Assembly: GCA_034387635.1 (NCBI GenBank)
Contig: JAOANU010000011.1
Coordinates: 218,501-282,500 of the forward strand
From: Rhodosporidiobolus odoratus
Taxonomy: Eukaryota; Basidiomycota; Microbotryomycetes; Sporidiobolales; Sporidiobolaceae
Length of the DNA stretch: 64,000 nt
Reading direction: 5' to 3'
Shown: piece after piece, positions 1 to 11,005 of the stretch
How the letters are laid out: every line of letters begins with the position of its first letter
Numbering within the stretch: the stretch's first letter is position 1
Made by a program: the position numbers and the translations under genes
Notes under the pieces: generated by a model
The model's database searches: none
The model's input: the letters and a program-made list of their open reading frames with translations, nothing else
What the model was told of the DNA's origin: nothing

Positions 1-562
1 TCCAGCACGGATACACTTTTGCGAGTTGGCGGCGCGCTTCAACTTGGAGAAGGACGAGGAGGGGTCGACGGTACCGAGGAAGATGGACTTGTATTGGTTC
101 ATGCTGCAGAGACAGAGGTTTCACCGAAGACGGCGGGGGAGAAAAGGGAGGAAAGGCAAAGTGGAAAACGGAGGTAAGGGAAGGGGTTGTCAGTATGACG
201 GGTGTGGCAGCAGGTGGTTGCGGGTCGCCCTGCGGACGGATAGGCAGCCTGTGCAGGCTTCGCACTGGTGTAGTCTTTCCTGCCGAATCCGCCATTCCGC
301 TACCGCTCCTGGTGCGTTTACCTTGTCCATTACCGATAGACTGTCAGAGCCGCCGCCCTGGCTGATTGAGCTCGTTACTGTGAGACCAGGCGAGAGCTTA
401 CCCAGCGTTGGCGAACAAGAGGGTGGGGTCCTCATAAGGGATGGTGGAACTGCTCTTGACAAAGGTGTGGTGGTTCTGGTTCTGGAAGAAGTCGAGGAAG
501 GTGTTTCGAACTCTGACGGCGGGCCAGTCTCCGAACTGGGACTGGGTGGTAGAGGTCGACAT
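1..562 (-). CDS. ALA1: Alanyl-tRNA synthetase, N-terminal part (runs off the window)
   Basis: Class II aminoacyl-tRNA synthetase that charges tRNA-Ala. Exon 1 (562-402) encodes an N-terminus beginning [13 protein letters not shown] and running to LLFANAG. Exon 2 (103-1) continues in frame with [14 protein letters not shown] and reaches SQKCIRAG at the window edge. This is the conserved motif-1 region at the start of the AlaRS catalytic domain. The intron (401-104) has a GTAAGC donor and a CAG acceptor and splits a glycine codon. At 298 nt it is long for this window. The first ATG of the family-conserved N-terminus lies at 562. Only about 90 residues of a protein that is usually about 950 residues are visible. 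The gene is divergent from ERO1. Fungi often make cytosolic and mitochondrial AlaRS from one gene, but no presequence is visible after this ATG. Confidence 0.93.
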
Positions 563-1007
563 GGTTCGTCTCCAGAGGGAGCAGAGAGCGAGAGGGAGAG
601 GGAGAGGGACAGTTGAGCGGAGTTGACCGCGTAAGAGGTTCAGGATGGTGGTGCTGACTGGCGGTTGAGTGTACCGCTGTTTTGTGACCAGTCAAGCGAG
701 GTTCCTAGCCTAGCCTTGAGAGAAGCGTACTGTAGACGGTCCAATTGCAAGTCAACGTTAACTTTGGTGGGATTCTTTAGGGCCAAGGACGAGTCCCGCT
801 CTCGCTGTTCGCAACGCACCGGAGCACACGCTTGTTGGGCAGAGTATTCCCTAATGTATTACTGATGAATATGCAGTTGCTGCTTTGCCCGATCAAGCGG
901 TTGTTGACTGCCACGTCCTCAACCCATTTCCATTTGATCGAAATTACTTGTTCGCGTGGCGACGCCAAAACCCGCAGACCACTCTTGCTCTCTCTGCTTC
1001 GCACGTC
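563..1007. other. Divergent intergenic region, ALA1 / ERO1
   Basis: A 445-bp stretch between two divergent starts, so it should hold both promoters. No TATA box or named motif stands out. Short open frames here are not supported by homology. Confidence 0.5.
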
Positions 1008-3668
1008 ATGCGCATGCGGTCCCGACCACCAGCCACCGCCCTGCTCGCTCTCTCCGTCATCTCTTCCGTCTCGTCAGTCTCATGTTCACTCCTAGACCGA
1101 CCTCGACAACAGTTCCTGCAACACGTCCTGGAACCTCACTCTGATCCATCACTCGACTCTGGAGCACAGTACTGCAAAGTACGCCTTGCTTCTCTCCCTT
1201 CTCTCCCTTTTCCCACTGGCCCCCACTTCGCTCACCTTGTTTCTCTCCTCTCCCTCGCCTTGCTGCCTCCAACAGCCCTCGGGTCAGATCACAGACGCCT
1301 GCTGCGACTTTGAAACCGCCGAATCCGTCAATCATGACCTCTTTGGCACCTTGCACGACTTGGTCGCAACCCCTTACTTTCGCTACCACAAGGTAAAGTC
1401 GAATCCTCCTCAGCGTCGTCCGGATCCAGCCAACATTGCTCTCGGGTTGCCCAGGTTGATCTCTACAAAGAATGCCCCTTCTGGTCCGAACAAGGCAGCT
1501 GTATGAACAGGGCCTGCGGGGTCGAAACCACTCAAGAGGTGCGTCGGGGCGCCTTTTTTTTTCCCGCTTGCTTCAGCCCCTCTGCCCCCCTATCACGAGA
1601 GACCGTGGCTGATTACATGACCGTCTCGACGCACAGGACCATATACCCGAAGCTTGGCGTTCCTACACCCTCGGAAAGCTTGACGATGCGGGATCCAAAC
1701 CCGTGCGTCGAGCTCCCTTTGCCTCTGGTCAGCACAAAGCTGCTTGACCTCTAGCTGACACTTGAATTGGTTATCCGACCCCCGTTCAGGCTGCGCCCGC
1801 CGGCTGCTCCGAAATAGCAGAGAGCGATTTCTGCGTTCTCGACGACGAACTAGATTCCGGTTCGCTCCTCTCTCCGTTGCCTTTGTCCACGCTGGGCCTC
1901 ACTCGTCTCCATCTCGCACAGATGGAGTCTATGTCGACCTCCTACTTAACCCGGAACGCTTCACCGGTTACGCCGGTCCATCCGCCAACCGAGTCTGGCG
2001 AGCCATCTACGAAGAAAACTGTTTTTCCCCAGTGCCTTATGTCGACCCCAGTCGGGAAGGGTTTCCTTCTCTCGGATCTTCATTTTCCTCTCCCTCCTCC
2101 TCGACACCCTCTTCGGGGTTGAATTCGGGATCAAGTGCAGGCGTGGGTGGTGTAGTAGGAAGAGGAGGAAGTTTGGGATTGAGCGCGGGAGGATGGGGAG
2201 AGAGCGAGAAGAGGTTGTTGAGTAGCTTGGCGGGACCTAGGGATGCTGGGGACGAGGTTTGTTTGGAGAAGAGGGTGTTTTATAGGGTTATTTCTGGTAT
2301 GTCGTCTGCTTTTTATCTTCATCCCTGCTCTTCCTGCTTCGCGGGGTTTTGTCGGGACTTGCGGGCTGATACCGAGGGAACTGCGTAGGGCTGCACGCGT
2401 CGATCTCGGTGCACATTTGCGATGATTACTTGGATCAGCAGACGGGTGAATGGGTGTGTTGCCCCCTTTTTTTCCTTCTGCGTTTCTCTTTCCCCAGCAG
2501 CTGACTGGTCACGTTCCCCTTTCCCTCGCCTGGATCACTTTGTCATGATTCGCCCAAAAGTCTCCCAACCTCCCCTGTTTCGTAACCCGAATAGGTCAAC
2601 ACCCCGAACGTCTCGAAAACATGTACTTCACCTACATCCTCCTCCTTCGCGCCCTCTCTCGTAGCGGACCTCAGATTCTGAGTACCATGAACGAGACTGC
2701 TGGGAGTTTGGAAGAGGTGGAGAGAGTGAGGAGATTGGTGGATCAGGCTGGAGCTTGTGAGGCGAGGAGGGGGTTCGATGAGGCGAGGATGTTTGAGGGG
2801 AAAGGGGCCGAGGTGAGTTTCAGTTTCGTCCTCTTTCTCCCCTCACAGCTTCCTTGCTCTACCTCTCTCTCGTCGTCCGTCTGTGTCGATGGTCTCTGAT
2901 CCCCTCTTCTCGCTCTCGTCTTCGGTTCCCTACTTCTCTACCCTCGCACACTCGCAGCTCCTCAAATCGGAATTTAAATCCCACTTCCGCAACGTCTCCC
3001 TCATAATGGACTGCGTTGGGTGTGACAAATGTCGCTTGTGGGGAAAAATGCAAGTCACCGGACTTGGAACCGCCCTCAAACTTCTTTTTTCTGGTCACGG
3101 TGATGAGGCAGGGCCCGGGGTCGTACTGAGTCGGAGTGAAGTAGTCGCGTTTGTGAATACTTTGCATAGGTTGAGTGAGAGTTTAGAGGCGGTCGGGAGG
3201 TTTAGGGAACTTTGGGCTCAGAGAGGCAGGGTGTCGTCGTCGTCGTCGTCGTCCTCGTCCTCGTCGTCCTCGTCGTCCATCCCATCGTCGGCAGCATCGG
3301 CCTCCCCCAGGTTCCCTTCGCGCTCGCCTGCGCTTCCGCTCAAGATCGACTTTTCCCCCCTGCCTTCCAAGCCACTTCACCCACTAAACTCGGCTCCGCC
3401 CGCCGCGCCTTCTTCATCCTCCCACCCTTCCTCATCATCCTCCAGTCCTCCCCCGTCAAAAGACGTGCAAGTCGAAGAGGAAAAAGAAACCAACGCGACC
3501 CTGGCCGCTCGAGAAGCATTCGGGAGGGTGTGGGAACGAGTGGTTGGGTGGTGTGAGAGTGGTTGGAGGTGTATCGTTACCACTAGACCACCACCACCTT
3601 CTCCTCCTCCTCTTTCTACTACTCTGGAGGACGAGGCAGAGGGAGGGCTGAGGAGGGAGGAATTGTAG
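1008..3668 (+). CDS. ERO1: ER oxidoreductin 1 (ERO1), 9 exons
   Basis: FAD-dependent thiol oxidase of the ER lumen that reoxidises protein disulfide isomerase using O2. Exons join in frame as 1008-1178, 1276-1392, 1455-1538, 1637-1702, 1790-1859, 1922-2296, 2389-2453, 2561-2812 and 2958-3668, giving 636 residues. The N-terminus is a signal peptide ([17 protein letters not shown]). Family landmarks are [13 protein letters not shown], the ECPFW and CMNRACGV cysteines, [40 protein letters not shown] and the active site CVGCDKC (CxxCxxC). The last exon extends past the usual fold into a Ser/Pro-rich acidic tail of roughly 150 residues, which includes a TCG-repeat serine run. The stop is TAG after REEL. 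It converges on ISA1. Confidence 0.95.
3234..3278 (+). repeat. TCG/TCC trinucleotide repeat coding polyserine
   Basis: Uninterrupted run of TCG and TCC codons inside the last ERO1 exon, encoding about 15 serines in a row. It lies in the non-conserved C-terminal tail and is likely to vary in length between strains. Confidence 0.85.
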
Positions 3669-4065
3669 ATTCCCAGCATTCGAATGGGAAGGAGGGGAAA
3701 AAAGTATTACTTGCAGCCCACACATTTCCAGGGTCAGTCGCCGTGCGCGCTTTCGGAAGATTCAGCGTATCAAACTGCAGCGAAGTGCCGCCCTGGGTGA
3801 CCTGGAACAGAGATATGCGCGGCGTGGGAAGCGACGCAGCACGGTGCCGGAGAACCCAAAATCTGTAAGGTGATTGACGGGAGTGGGCGGATGACAAAGA
3901 CTGGCGCAGGTGCGTAGTACTCGTTGGCTTGCGATGTCAGAACGCAGAGAGCTGATGCGAGCGACACGGTTGCAGTGGCAACCGGAACGAGCCTTTCCGC
4001 CCAGAGTTTGCGAAGTTGGGGGGAAATAGGTGTGGTGCAGTTAAGTCGCTACAAAGAGGAGCTGG
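3669..4065. other. Convergent intergenic region, ERO1 / ISA1
   Basis: This 397-bp stretch should hold two 3' UTRs. On the minus strand it has two open pieces that look protein-like. One is a hydrophobic segment around 4000-3920. The other is a 51-codon piece around 3860-3700 containing GGTSLQFDTLNLP. I found no ATG and no family match, so no gene is called. Confidence 0.4.
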
Positions 4066-4854
4066 CTAGACGATAAAAGACCTGTTCAAAGTCGAACTGG
4101 TAAGCGACAGAGTCGAACAAGCGAAAGGAGAAAAATACGCACTCTCCGCATCCGCACGCATCCTTTATATTCGGGTCTGCGAGAACGCGGGTACGCTTAA
4201 TGAGCAAGGGAAGCAGGGCTCCAGACAGGGAGAGTTGAGCTCACTGTTAAACACAAACCTGGCCTGCAGCGCGTCCTCTTTCCAATCCATCTCACTCCCA
4301 ATAATACTAAACAGCGCCTTTGAATCAATCACCACCTTGACTCCATCCTGCTCGACCACTTCGTCGAATTTCTCTGCTTTGTCGACGTATTCGAGGTGGT
4401 ACGACATGCCGGCGCAACCTTTGTTGCGAACGCCGATCCGGATGAGTTTCGGGGTCGGTTCGGCAAGGAGGGATTGAATTCGGGTGACGGCTTGCGGGGA
4501 CTGCGAGCGGTCATGGACAAAGCAACAGTCAGTCGAAGAACATGAACAGACCGGGACGTGGAGAGGGGAACGTACCAGTGACAAAGCCGCTTTCCTCGCC
4601 CGTACTGATCGCCTTTTCGGTACCTCCTTTGCCTGACTTGTTGGTGCAGGTGGTATCGGTGCAGGGTGTACAGCGGGATGAGGTGTTTGATCGAGGATTT
4701 CACCGCGGGCTGGGAGGCTGGTTGAGAGGGTTCGGGAGGATGAGGGGGAGTGGCGCAAGGCGGATGGGGAGGGTCGAGGTGCGGTGGGTCGTGACGAGTG
4801 AAGGGGCGCGCGTAGGGATGTGCGGAGCAAGGTAGACATTGACCGGGCAGTCAT
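4066..4854 (-). CDS. ISA1: Mitochondrial iron-sulfur cluster assembly protein ISA1 (A-type), 4 exons
   Basis: A-type Fe-S carrier of the mitochondrial matrix, needed for [4Fe-4S] cluster maturation. Exons are 4854-4576, 4500-4245, 4176-4143 and 4081-4066, joining to 194 residues. The first about 90 residues are rich in Arg/Ser/Pro and lack acidic residues, as expected of a mitochondrial presequence. The HesB/IscA core follows: IRIGVRNKGCAGMSYHLEY, a VVIDSKALF segment, and the end NPNIKDACGCGESFIV. The three cluster-ligand cysteines are the C of KGCAG and the two of CGCGE. The ATG sits in a good context (CCACCATGA). The last exon is only 16 nt (the end of the Glu codon, then SFIV and stop), so a search for single long open frames truncates this gene. 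Confidence 0.93.
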
Positions 4855-5436
4855 GGTGGACCAGGGGTGGTGGTGCTGATGAGGGCAGGTGGAGAAGCGA
4901 GAAACGATGAGGTCAAGGACCAGATGACTCTGAGTAATGACCTTGACTTTGCTAGCAGTGCTTCCTGGTGACTCGTGAGCAGTAAGAGCTGGTGTACGCT
5001 GTGCGGAAGTTAAGAGATGGGACGCGCGGAGGACGAGGACCTTGGAGGACCTGACCAGTTGAATTCCCCGTGAGCCAATCAAACTTGACCTGATCCACCT
5101 GACTCTGTCTCTCGTTACACGGCTCAGGACCCAATTCTACTGCGAGGATCCCGTTCATCTAGCTCGCTGAGTTGCGTCGAACTCGTGAAACGATCACCGG
5201 AGCCAACGAGGATCGCTCACGCACAACCTCCGGCGCCAGCTTACCAACCTCGATCTAGACCGTCAGCACTACGGGAGACTTCCTCGGAGGTTGACCATGG
5301 CTCTACATCGCCGCTGACTGACCCGTAGGCGGGCTACCTATCGTACCCGACAGATGGCTTGACTTCTTTCTTCTTGCTTTTCATTCTCAACTCCGCCCCA
5401 CCTTCGCCCCCCAGTATACAGATCTAGACTACAAAC
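4855..5436. other. Divergent intergenic region, ISA1 / NmrA-like gene
   Basis: This 582-bp stretch should hold both promoters and 5' UTRs. One CCAAT box is visible and is listed separately. The in-frame extension upstream of the ISA1 ATG has no family support. Confidence 0.5.
5075..5079 (+). promoter_or_regulatory. CCAAT box upstream of ISA1
   Basis: A CCAATCA sequence lies about 220 bp upstream of the ISA1 ATG and about 360 bp upstream of the NmrA-like ATG. In fungi the CCAAT-binding Hap2/3/5 complex, with HapX, controls iron and respiratory genes. Assigning this box to ISA1 is inference from one short match. Confidence 0.3.
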
Positions 5437-6704
5437 ATGTCTGCTCTCTTGTCTCCCATCCTGATCGTCGGCGCTACCGGTAAACAAGGTCAGCCTGTTC
5501 TTCCTTTTCAACTGTTCCCTCGCTTTTTTCTCCAGACCACCTCCTCCGACCGAAGCCATGCCAGTCCTCACACGAAATCTCCTCGTGCTTCTACAGGCGG
5601 TAGCGTCGTCCGCGCTCTCCAGAAGCTGCCGAACCCTCCAGCCATTCGCGCCCTCTCTCGCAACCCCGCCTCGCCTGCCGCTGAAAAGCTCAAGGCTCAA
5701 GGGATCGAGGTCGTCAAGGGGAGTCTTACGGATGCGGCATCGCTAAGAGCTGCGCTGAAAGGTGCTGCTTCGGCTTTTCTGGGTGCGTTACTACACCTTT
5801 TCCCGTTGTTTGATCCGTCTTCTTCGCTTGTGCGGTCGAGTTGCGCGCGCCATTCGATTCCCTTGCTCCTATGTTGTCGCCCTGTCACTCTTGCTAATCT
5901 TCTCTTAGTTTACAGTCACCAATGTCACCGGCAAAGGCGAAGTCCCCGAGGACGAACAAGGCAAAGCCTTCCTAAGCGCCGCTCTCGAAACCTCCCTCCC
6001 TTACCTAATCTTCACCTCCGTCTCGGACGCGACCCCAACCTGCGGCGTCCCTCATTTCGAAACCAAAGCCAAAGTCGAACAGGCTATCAAGGCAAGTGGG
6101 ATCAAGCATACCATCTTGGCGCCCGTGGCGTTTTACGATAACTTTCCGAGGAAGAGCGGATTGGCTACGTTTGCTGGGATGGGGTTGTTCGAGGCGGCGT
6201 TGCAGGGGAAGGAGCTCAAGATGGTGGCCTGCGACGATATCGGTACGTCTGTGCTCGACATCTTGCTGTCCCCTCACTGCTTTCTTCCCTATTGGCCTCG
6301 TGCTGGTTGGCCCTTGTGCCTCACCCGTCGATGGCCTTCTCCCGTTGTCTCTCGCTGACCTTTCGTCTCCGTCTCATTCCTGCTCTTTCCGCGGTATCGA
6401 TTTAGGCTACATCGCCGCTCAAGCCCTGACCAACCCGAACCGCTACTCAGGCCGTCACATCCCCCTGGCCGGCGACTCGCTAACCATGTCCCAAGTCCGT
6501 TCAACCTACGCCAAAGTCCAAAACACCTCCGTCTCGAAAGCCTGGTTCCCTTCCTGGATTGTCAACATCTTGCCGCATGACTTCAATCGCATGTTGCTCA
6601 TGTTTAGGGAGAAGGGGTTTGTGCAGGCGGATCCTGAGGGATTGAGGAGGGAGTTTCCGCAAGTCAGGACGTTTGAGCAGTGGTTGAGGGAGGGGAGTGA
6701 GTAG
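5437..6704 (+). CDS. NmrA-like family NAD(P)-binding protein, 4 exons
   Basis: Atypical short-chain dehydrogenase of the NmrA/HSCARG type. Such proteins often sense NADP(H) or act as reductases. Exons 5437-5488, 5597-5782, 5916-6242 and 6406-6704 join to 287 residues. The Rossmann dinucleotide site is ILIVGATGKQGGSVVRAL at the N-terminus (GATGxxG). It is followed by IRALSRNP, a VVKGSLTD acidic step, LVTNV, and the family-like segment IKHTILAPVAFYDNF. The C-terminal half (YIAAQAL, GRHIPLAGDSLT, FEQWL) matches NmrA-like proteins. I see no Ser-Tyr-Lys catalytic set, so a sensor role is as likely as an enzymatic one. The substrate is unknown. It is unrelated in detail to the Rossmann pair at 12793-14104 and 41213-42532. 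Confidence 0.85.
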
Positions 6705-6814
6705 AGATGGGAGCCGGGGTTGCTGGTTTTTGTTGTCAGCTGTTAATACTAGAAGCTTTATTGCCTGACCTTGTTTCTATGGGTCATAGCATACTTGTTT
6801 CACTTGTGCTTCGC

Positions 6815-7160
6815 TGAAGACCTCGACTAGGCTCTAACTAGGCTGCGACGAAAGAGAATCGTCAGGGAAAGGGAACGAACGAGAGGACATCTGCAGGGTA
6901 AAAGAGAAGGGAGGGAGTGCCAAGTAGACGCCGACAGACGGGAGTTCGCAAGTCGCATACGTAGAGTTTGATAGGACAGGGAGAGGACTGACTAGTTGCC
7001 GGCAAAGCTCCTCATTTCTATCACATGCAATGTGCGCTTGAATGACCAAGTTCCGCTCGAAACCCATGGCGACCAAGCCGAGTGGACGCCCCCTCTCTCT
7101 CTCGGCGACCCGCACCGCCTACTGAGCAAAGTACTGAATGAACGGAACCCATCGCCGCTA
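6815..7160 (-). pseudogene. Decayed partial copy of the RAD23 3' end
   Basis: The minus strand encodes [19 protein letters not shown], nearly identical to the C-terminal UBA domain of the intact RAD23 about 1.3 kb downstream. Similarity continues at the DNA level through the last RAD23 intron and into the end of the last exon. Both copies share the stretch around the donor and the CTCCTCATTTCTATC segment. The intron is present, so this is a genomic duplication and not a retrocopy. Insertions break the frame upstream of the UBA, and there is no start, UBL domain or continuation. It is a relic, not a gene. Confidence 0.85.
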
Positions 7161-8131
7161 TACCGGTGTCATCCCGCTGACTTACCATGCCCTTTCTTCT
7201 CGGGACCTTCTCAAACCGCCATCCCGTCTTCAGGAGCCTCCTCCCGAGTCGCCGTGACAGGATGTCCATATACGGTATACGGGTTTCAAGATGACAGGGA
7301 AGAGGGGCCAAAACAGCTAGAAGCAAAGCGAAGCTGCAGGTAGAAGAAAACGCAGGTCGGTGTGCTCCTACCGTATGACCGCCTACAGCAGGGAGATACG
7401 CCTTCTGCGCTGACTGCCTTGACACCCCTGCTGCATGTCCAGATACTGTAGGTAAGGTTGGGGAAGTGACAACAGCCGGAGAGGTTAGTGTCACGCCGAA
7501 ACTGAGAAGGTCAGCCGCGTAAGCTTAGGCTTCGTGTCAGTCAGCGCAAGGCGTTCAGGATTATATGGGCTAGACTGCTAAGCACGCGAATACCTCGAAC
7601 GTGTCCCGTCGAAAGGGCCATCTAGACGAGGAAAGCGGCCGACACTAGGGTCACGATGAGGTCCTTCTCCCCTCGACTTTTCCTTCTCAGCCGCTCACTC
7701 AGTCGTGCCATTGGGATGCTGGTCCAAGGTAGGCATGGCCACCTGCAGCTCTGAAAAGGTACCACATCAAGCCATAGGCAGCTACTGATGTACGCTGATG
7801 GCTCAGCACATTCAAGTTGCTGGAAGGGAGGTCATTTCTCGCTAGCCTTCGGAATCTGCGTAGTAGGTAGGAGCTTCCACGGCATCACGCAAGCACACAC
7901 CTAGCTGGCATAAGGAAGAACGTCGACTTGTCCTGCGCCTCTATAAGCAGCCTAAAGCAAAGACCTCCCCAAGCCGAAGAGATTCCCGCTCGTGGGTTAG
8001 GCCAATCACCTCTGGCTTACACTGCTATAGATTCTGTTCATGCGCACAAGCGGGGGAGCGGTAGAGTACAAGGGTAAGGGCGGTGGGGGTGATACGGCGA
8101 GGTCGAGGGAGAGCGAAATTGCAAGGGAGGA
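7161..8131. other. Gene-free stretch between the RAD23 relic and RAD23
   Basis: About 970 bp with no exon chain I can support on either strand. The part next to the relic may be further degenerate RAD23-derived sequence (compare GAATGAACGG at 7136 with GAATGAACTG at 8442). The rest has no recognisable content. Confidence 0.5.
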
Positions 8132-10009
8132 TTAGTCATCAAAGTCGAAACCGTGTTCAAGTAGGCTGTACGAAGGCAAGAGCGTCAGTGAAAGGGGACG
8201 AAAGAGAGGAAAGATGCAGGGTAAATCAGAAAGAAGGAAAGAGGGTGCAAAGGAAACGACGGCAGACGGCGGTTCCGCAAGTCGTATGCGGGAACTGTGA
8301 GAGGGCACGGAGAGGAACTGACTAGTTGGCCGCCAGCTCCTCATTTCTATCGCATGCTATGTACGCTTGAATGACCAAGTTCCGCTCGAACCCCATGGCG
8401 ACCAAGCGGTCAATGGCCGCCCTCTCCTCTTCGGTAACCTGAATGAACTGTTCGCCGTTCGGTCCAAGCCCGCCGCCGCCCATCTCGACGTCTTCGCCTT
8501 CGGCCCCGCCGAGTTGATCGAGGAGGTCGGCCATGTCGACTTCGCCCTCTGCGCCTTCCGTCAAGAAGCGGATGAAGTCTTCCTGGTTGCGTTCGATGAG
8601 CTGCGGGTCGGGTGATTAGTTCAAGCCATGTAGACGTGCAAACAAGCACGTAGTAGGAGGAGAGCCAGCACGTACAGTAAGCAGCTCAGGGTTACTCGCC
8701 GCCAACTGCTGCAAAAACGGTTGCAACAACGCCGGGTTTTGCTGTACCAGCCCACGAAGCTGCTGGAACACCGGCGCATTGCGGAGGCCTTCGAGCTCAC
8801 CGGTCCCGGTACTAGCAGCGGCGCCAGCACCCGCAGCAGGGGCAGCAGCGGGCTGTGCGGGCGCGTTGCGAGCGGCAGCGGCGGCTTCGAAGAGGTTGCG
8901 GGGTGCGTTGGTAGCGGGAGCTAGAGGTCCGATGATAAGTGAGCAAGTCCGGACGACAGGACGCGGGTGCGAGCGAACGAGTACGTACCGGGAGTTGCAG
9001 CGGCGAGAGAAGCAGCGTTCCCTCCGGCCGGGGAAGGGGTACCGGGAGGGTTGCCCGCCAAAGGGACAGCCGCAGCCGCAGCCGCAGGTGCGGGTGCAGC
9101 AGGCTCAGCTGGTCCAGCAGATTCGGGAATACCCTACAGACATACACCGAAATCAGAAAACGGGGCATGAGAAAGTCAGGAGGAGGGTGTGCAAAATAAG
9201 TACGAACAGTCATCAGGTACTCCACCGCCCTATCCGGGTTGTTAAAGCTCGCCCTGAGAGCCCTCATAACCTGTTCCCTCGGGAAGCCCATGCTGACCAT
9301 CTCGTTGATGCTCGTTTCCAGTGCCGACCCAGCGAGGAAGCTCGCACTTTGTCCCGACTGTTGTTTAGAGGTCGAGGTCGCATTGGCAGACGGAGCAGGG
9401 GTTTCAGGCTCAGTCGCTGAGGGAGCAGCGGCTGCGGGCGCGGGAGCTGGGGCATTAGGTACGGAGGGAGTAGTGGAAGGTTGGGCAGGGGTGGATGGAA
9501 CGGCAGCGGGCGTAGGAGCAGGGGCGGCGGCGGCGGCGGCGGCCTTCGGCTTGGTGACCATTACCACGCAGAACTGCAAGCAGGCGGGGAAAGAAAGAAG
9601 AACAGGGTCAGTCTGCCAATTACATCGGGACCTGGGGTCAAAGCGGCGCACATCCTTCTCCTTGAAGTTGGCATCTCCAACCGTCTTGTCGTCCGCAAGG
9701 ATCTTGCCTGTTGCGCGAGAAGAAGTGGAAGAAACCGAGTCGTTCGGGATCAGCTGCTGGGAGCTCTGGAGTGACAGCGGAGAGGGGACTGACCCGAGAA
9801 GATGATCTTCTGACTGTCAACAGCGAAGCCCTGCTCCTGCTCAATCTTCTTCTTGAGGTCGGCCACCTGTATCGAGACGGACAGGACAAGTTGATGAGCG
9901 GACTGAACTCGGCGGGGGAGGGAGGAGAGAATGGCGATACGGTTTCTGAGGGTTCTGCGTCGATGGTGAACTGCTTTTGCTGCAGCGTTTTGAACTGGAT
10001 CTTGACCAT
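8132..10009 (-). CDS. RAD23: UV excision repair / proteasome shuttle protein RAD23
   Basis: RAD23 stabilises the XPC-type damage sensor Rad4 and ferries ubiquitylated proteins to the proteasome. The N-terminal ubiquitin-like domain starts [14 protein letters not shown] and continues over several exons ([41 protein letters not shown]). An Ala/Pro-rich linker follows, then UBA1 ([28 protein letters not shown]). The XPC-binding domain contains [15 protein letters not shown] and [17 protein letters not shown]2 at the C-terminus is [16 protein letters not shown] and ends [14 protein letters not shown]. The true end needs a final 34-nt exon (8165-8132): the TAG visible at 8324-8322 sits on the GTCAGT donor. 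This is the expected full family architecture. A broken copy of its 3' end lies downstream. Confidence 0.95.
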
Positions 10010-11005
10010 TCTGAGGGTGTGTGAGGGCGGTGGCGGTGGCGGAATTTGAGGAGGAGCGTCGTAATCCAGAACTTGATACCGTCCAAACGCTGGCTAGTTA
10101 CAGTACACTGAGCTTCTAATGCCGAGGCGGACCTACTCGTAGCCGTACTATCGCTACTCACTGCCAATCAGGACGCGCATGGTCGTCGACGCGCCCTTGC
10201 TTCCACTTTCGACTGAGTATACGCCTCAATGATACGCCTTCACGTTACACCACCGGAACTACAGGAGGCTTACTCATGACCTGTGATTCAGTCTGACAAG
10301 AGCTCGCAAGCCCGCGACAGGCGTTCGGCGAGACCGCAAGGCAGCAGGGTCGACATGCCAAAGTGACGAGAAGCAGTGTAGGATTATCAAGACAGTGCAT
10401 TTGGGAGCTACAAGTCATCAGGGAGTCGAGCATTGGGTTGGCATCAATCAACCGAGTCCGACAAGTGCGACAAGCGGTTACTGGTCAGATCTGGTCTCCC
10501 TCAAGACCTGTTGGCCGTCTTTACCCGTACTTGACAGCTTGACGCTTCAATGTACGTCCATACGCTCCCTCCAATCGCTGTCAAGTCATGCTGCATACTT
10601 ACCATCTTCCCGCCACCCTCAGCCCCTTCGAGTCCTCCTCATGGCCTGCTCACCGTTCCTGCTTCTTCTCGCTTCTCCCATGAAACCTTTTCAGCACTGC
10701 ACCAGCTTCTGTGACGCCTCTGCAAGGGACCGCCTCGCCTAACCCGCCGGGTCATCCTCTGCTCGAATCCTTCTGAAGCTTCTATTTGCCTTCGTCGAAG
10801 TCTAGCTGCACCTAAACGAAGCCACGTGTCGCCTCGCGGCTTTCTTGGCTGCAGAGGAGCGGTGCCCAGCCGTCGGACTATAGGATTCCGAGCGAACGCT
10901 CGCGGACGAGTCAAGCGAAGAGGCTTGGACTCGATCATCCTGTTTCCTGGCTTCGTACTGCTTCAAACTTCTTCTTTGAACCGCACTCAGTCAGGGCAGT
11001 ACAGG
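10010..11005. other. Divergent intergenic region, RAD23 / aquaporin-like gene
   Basis: About 1 kb upstream of both genes. It holds several short open frames without exon-like structure or recognisable homology. It presumably contains both promoters and 5' UTRs. No specific motif can be supported. Confidence 0.45.

Noticed and set aside
8322..8324. TAG as the true end of RAD23
   Set aside because: It coincides with a GTCAGT donor, and the next exon restores the conserved NYLLEHGF terminus.
8779..9420. 213-codon plus-strand frame with basic, Arg-rich translation
   Set aside because: It lies opposite the RAD23 linker and UBA1 exons; its length comes from the GC-rich Ala/Pro codons on the other strand.
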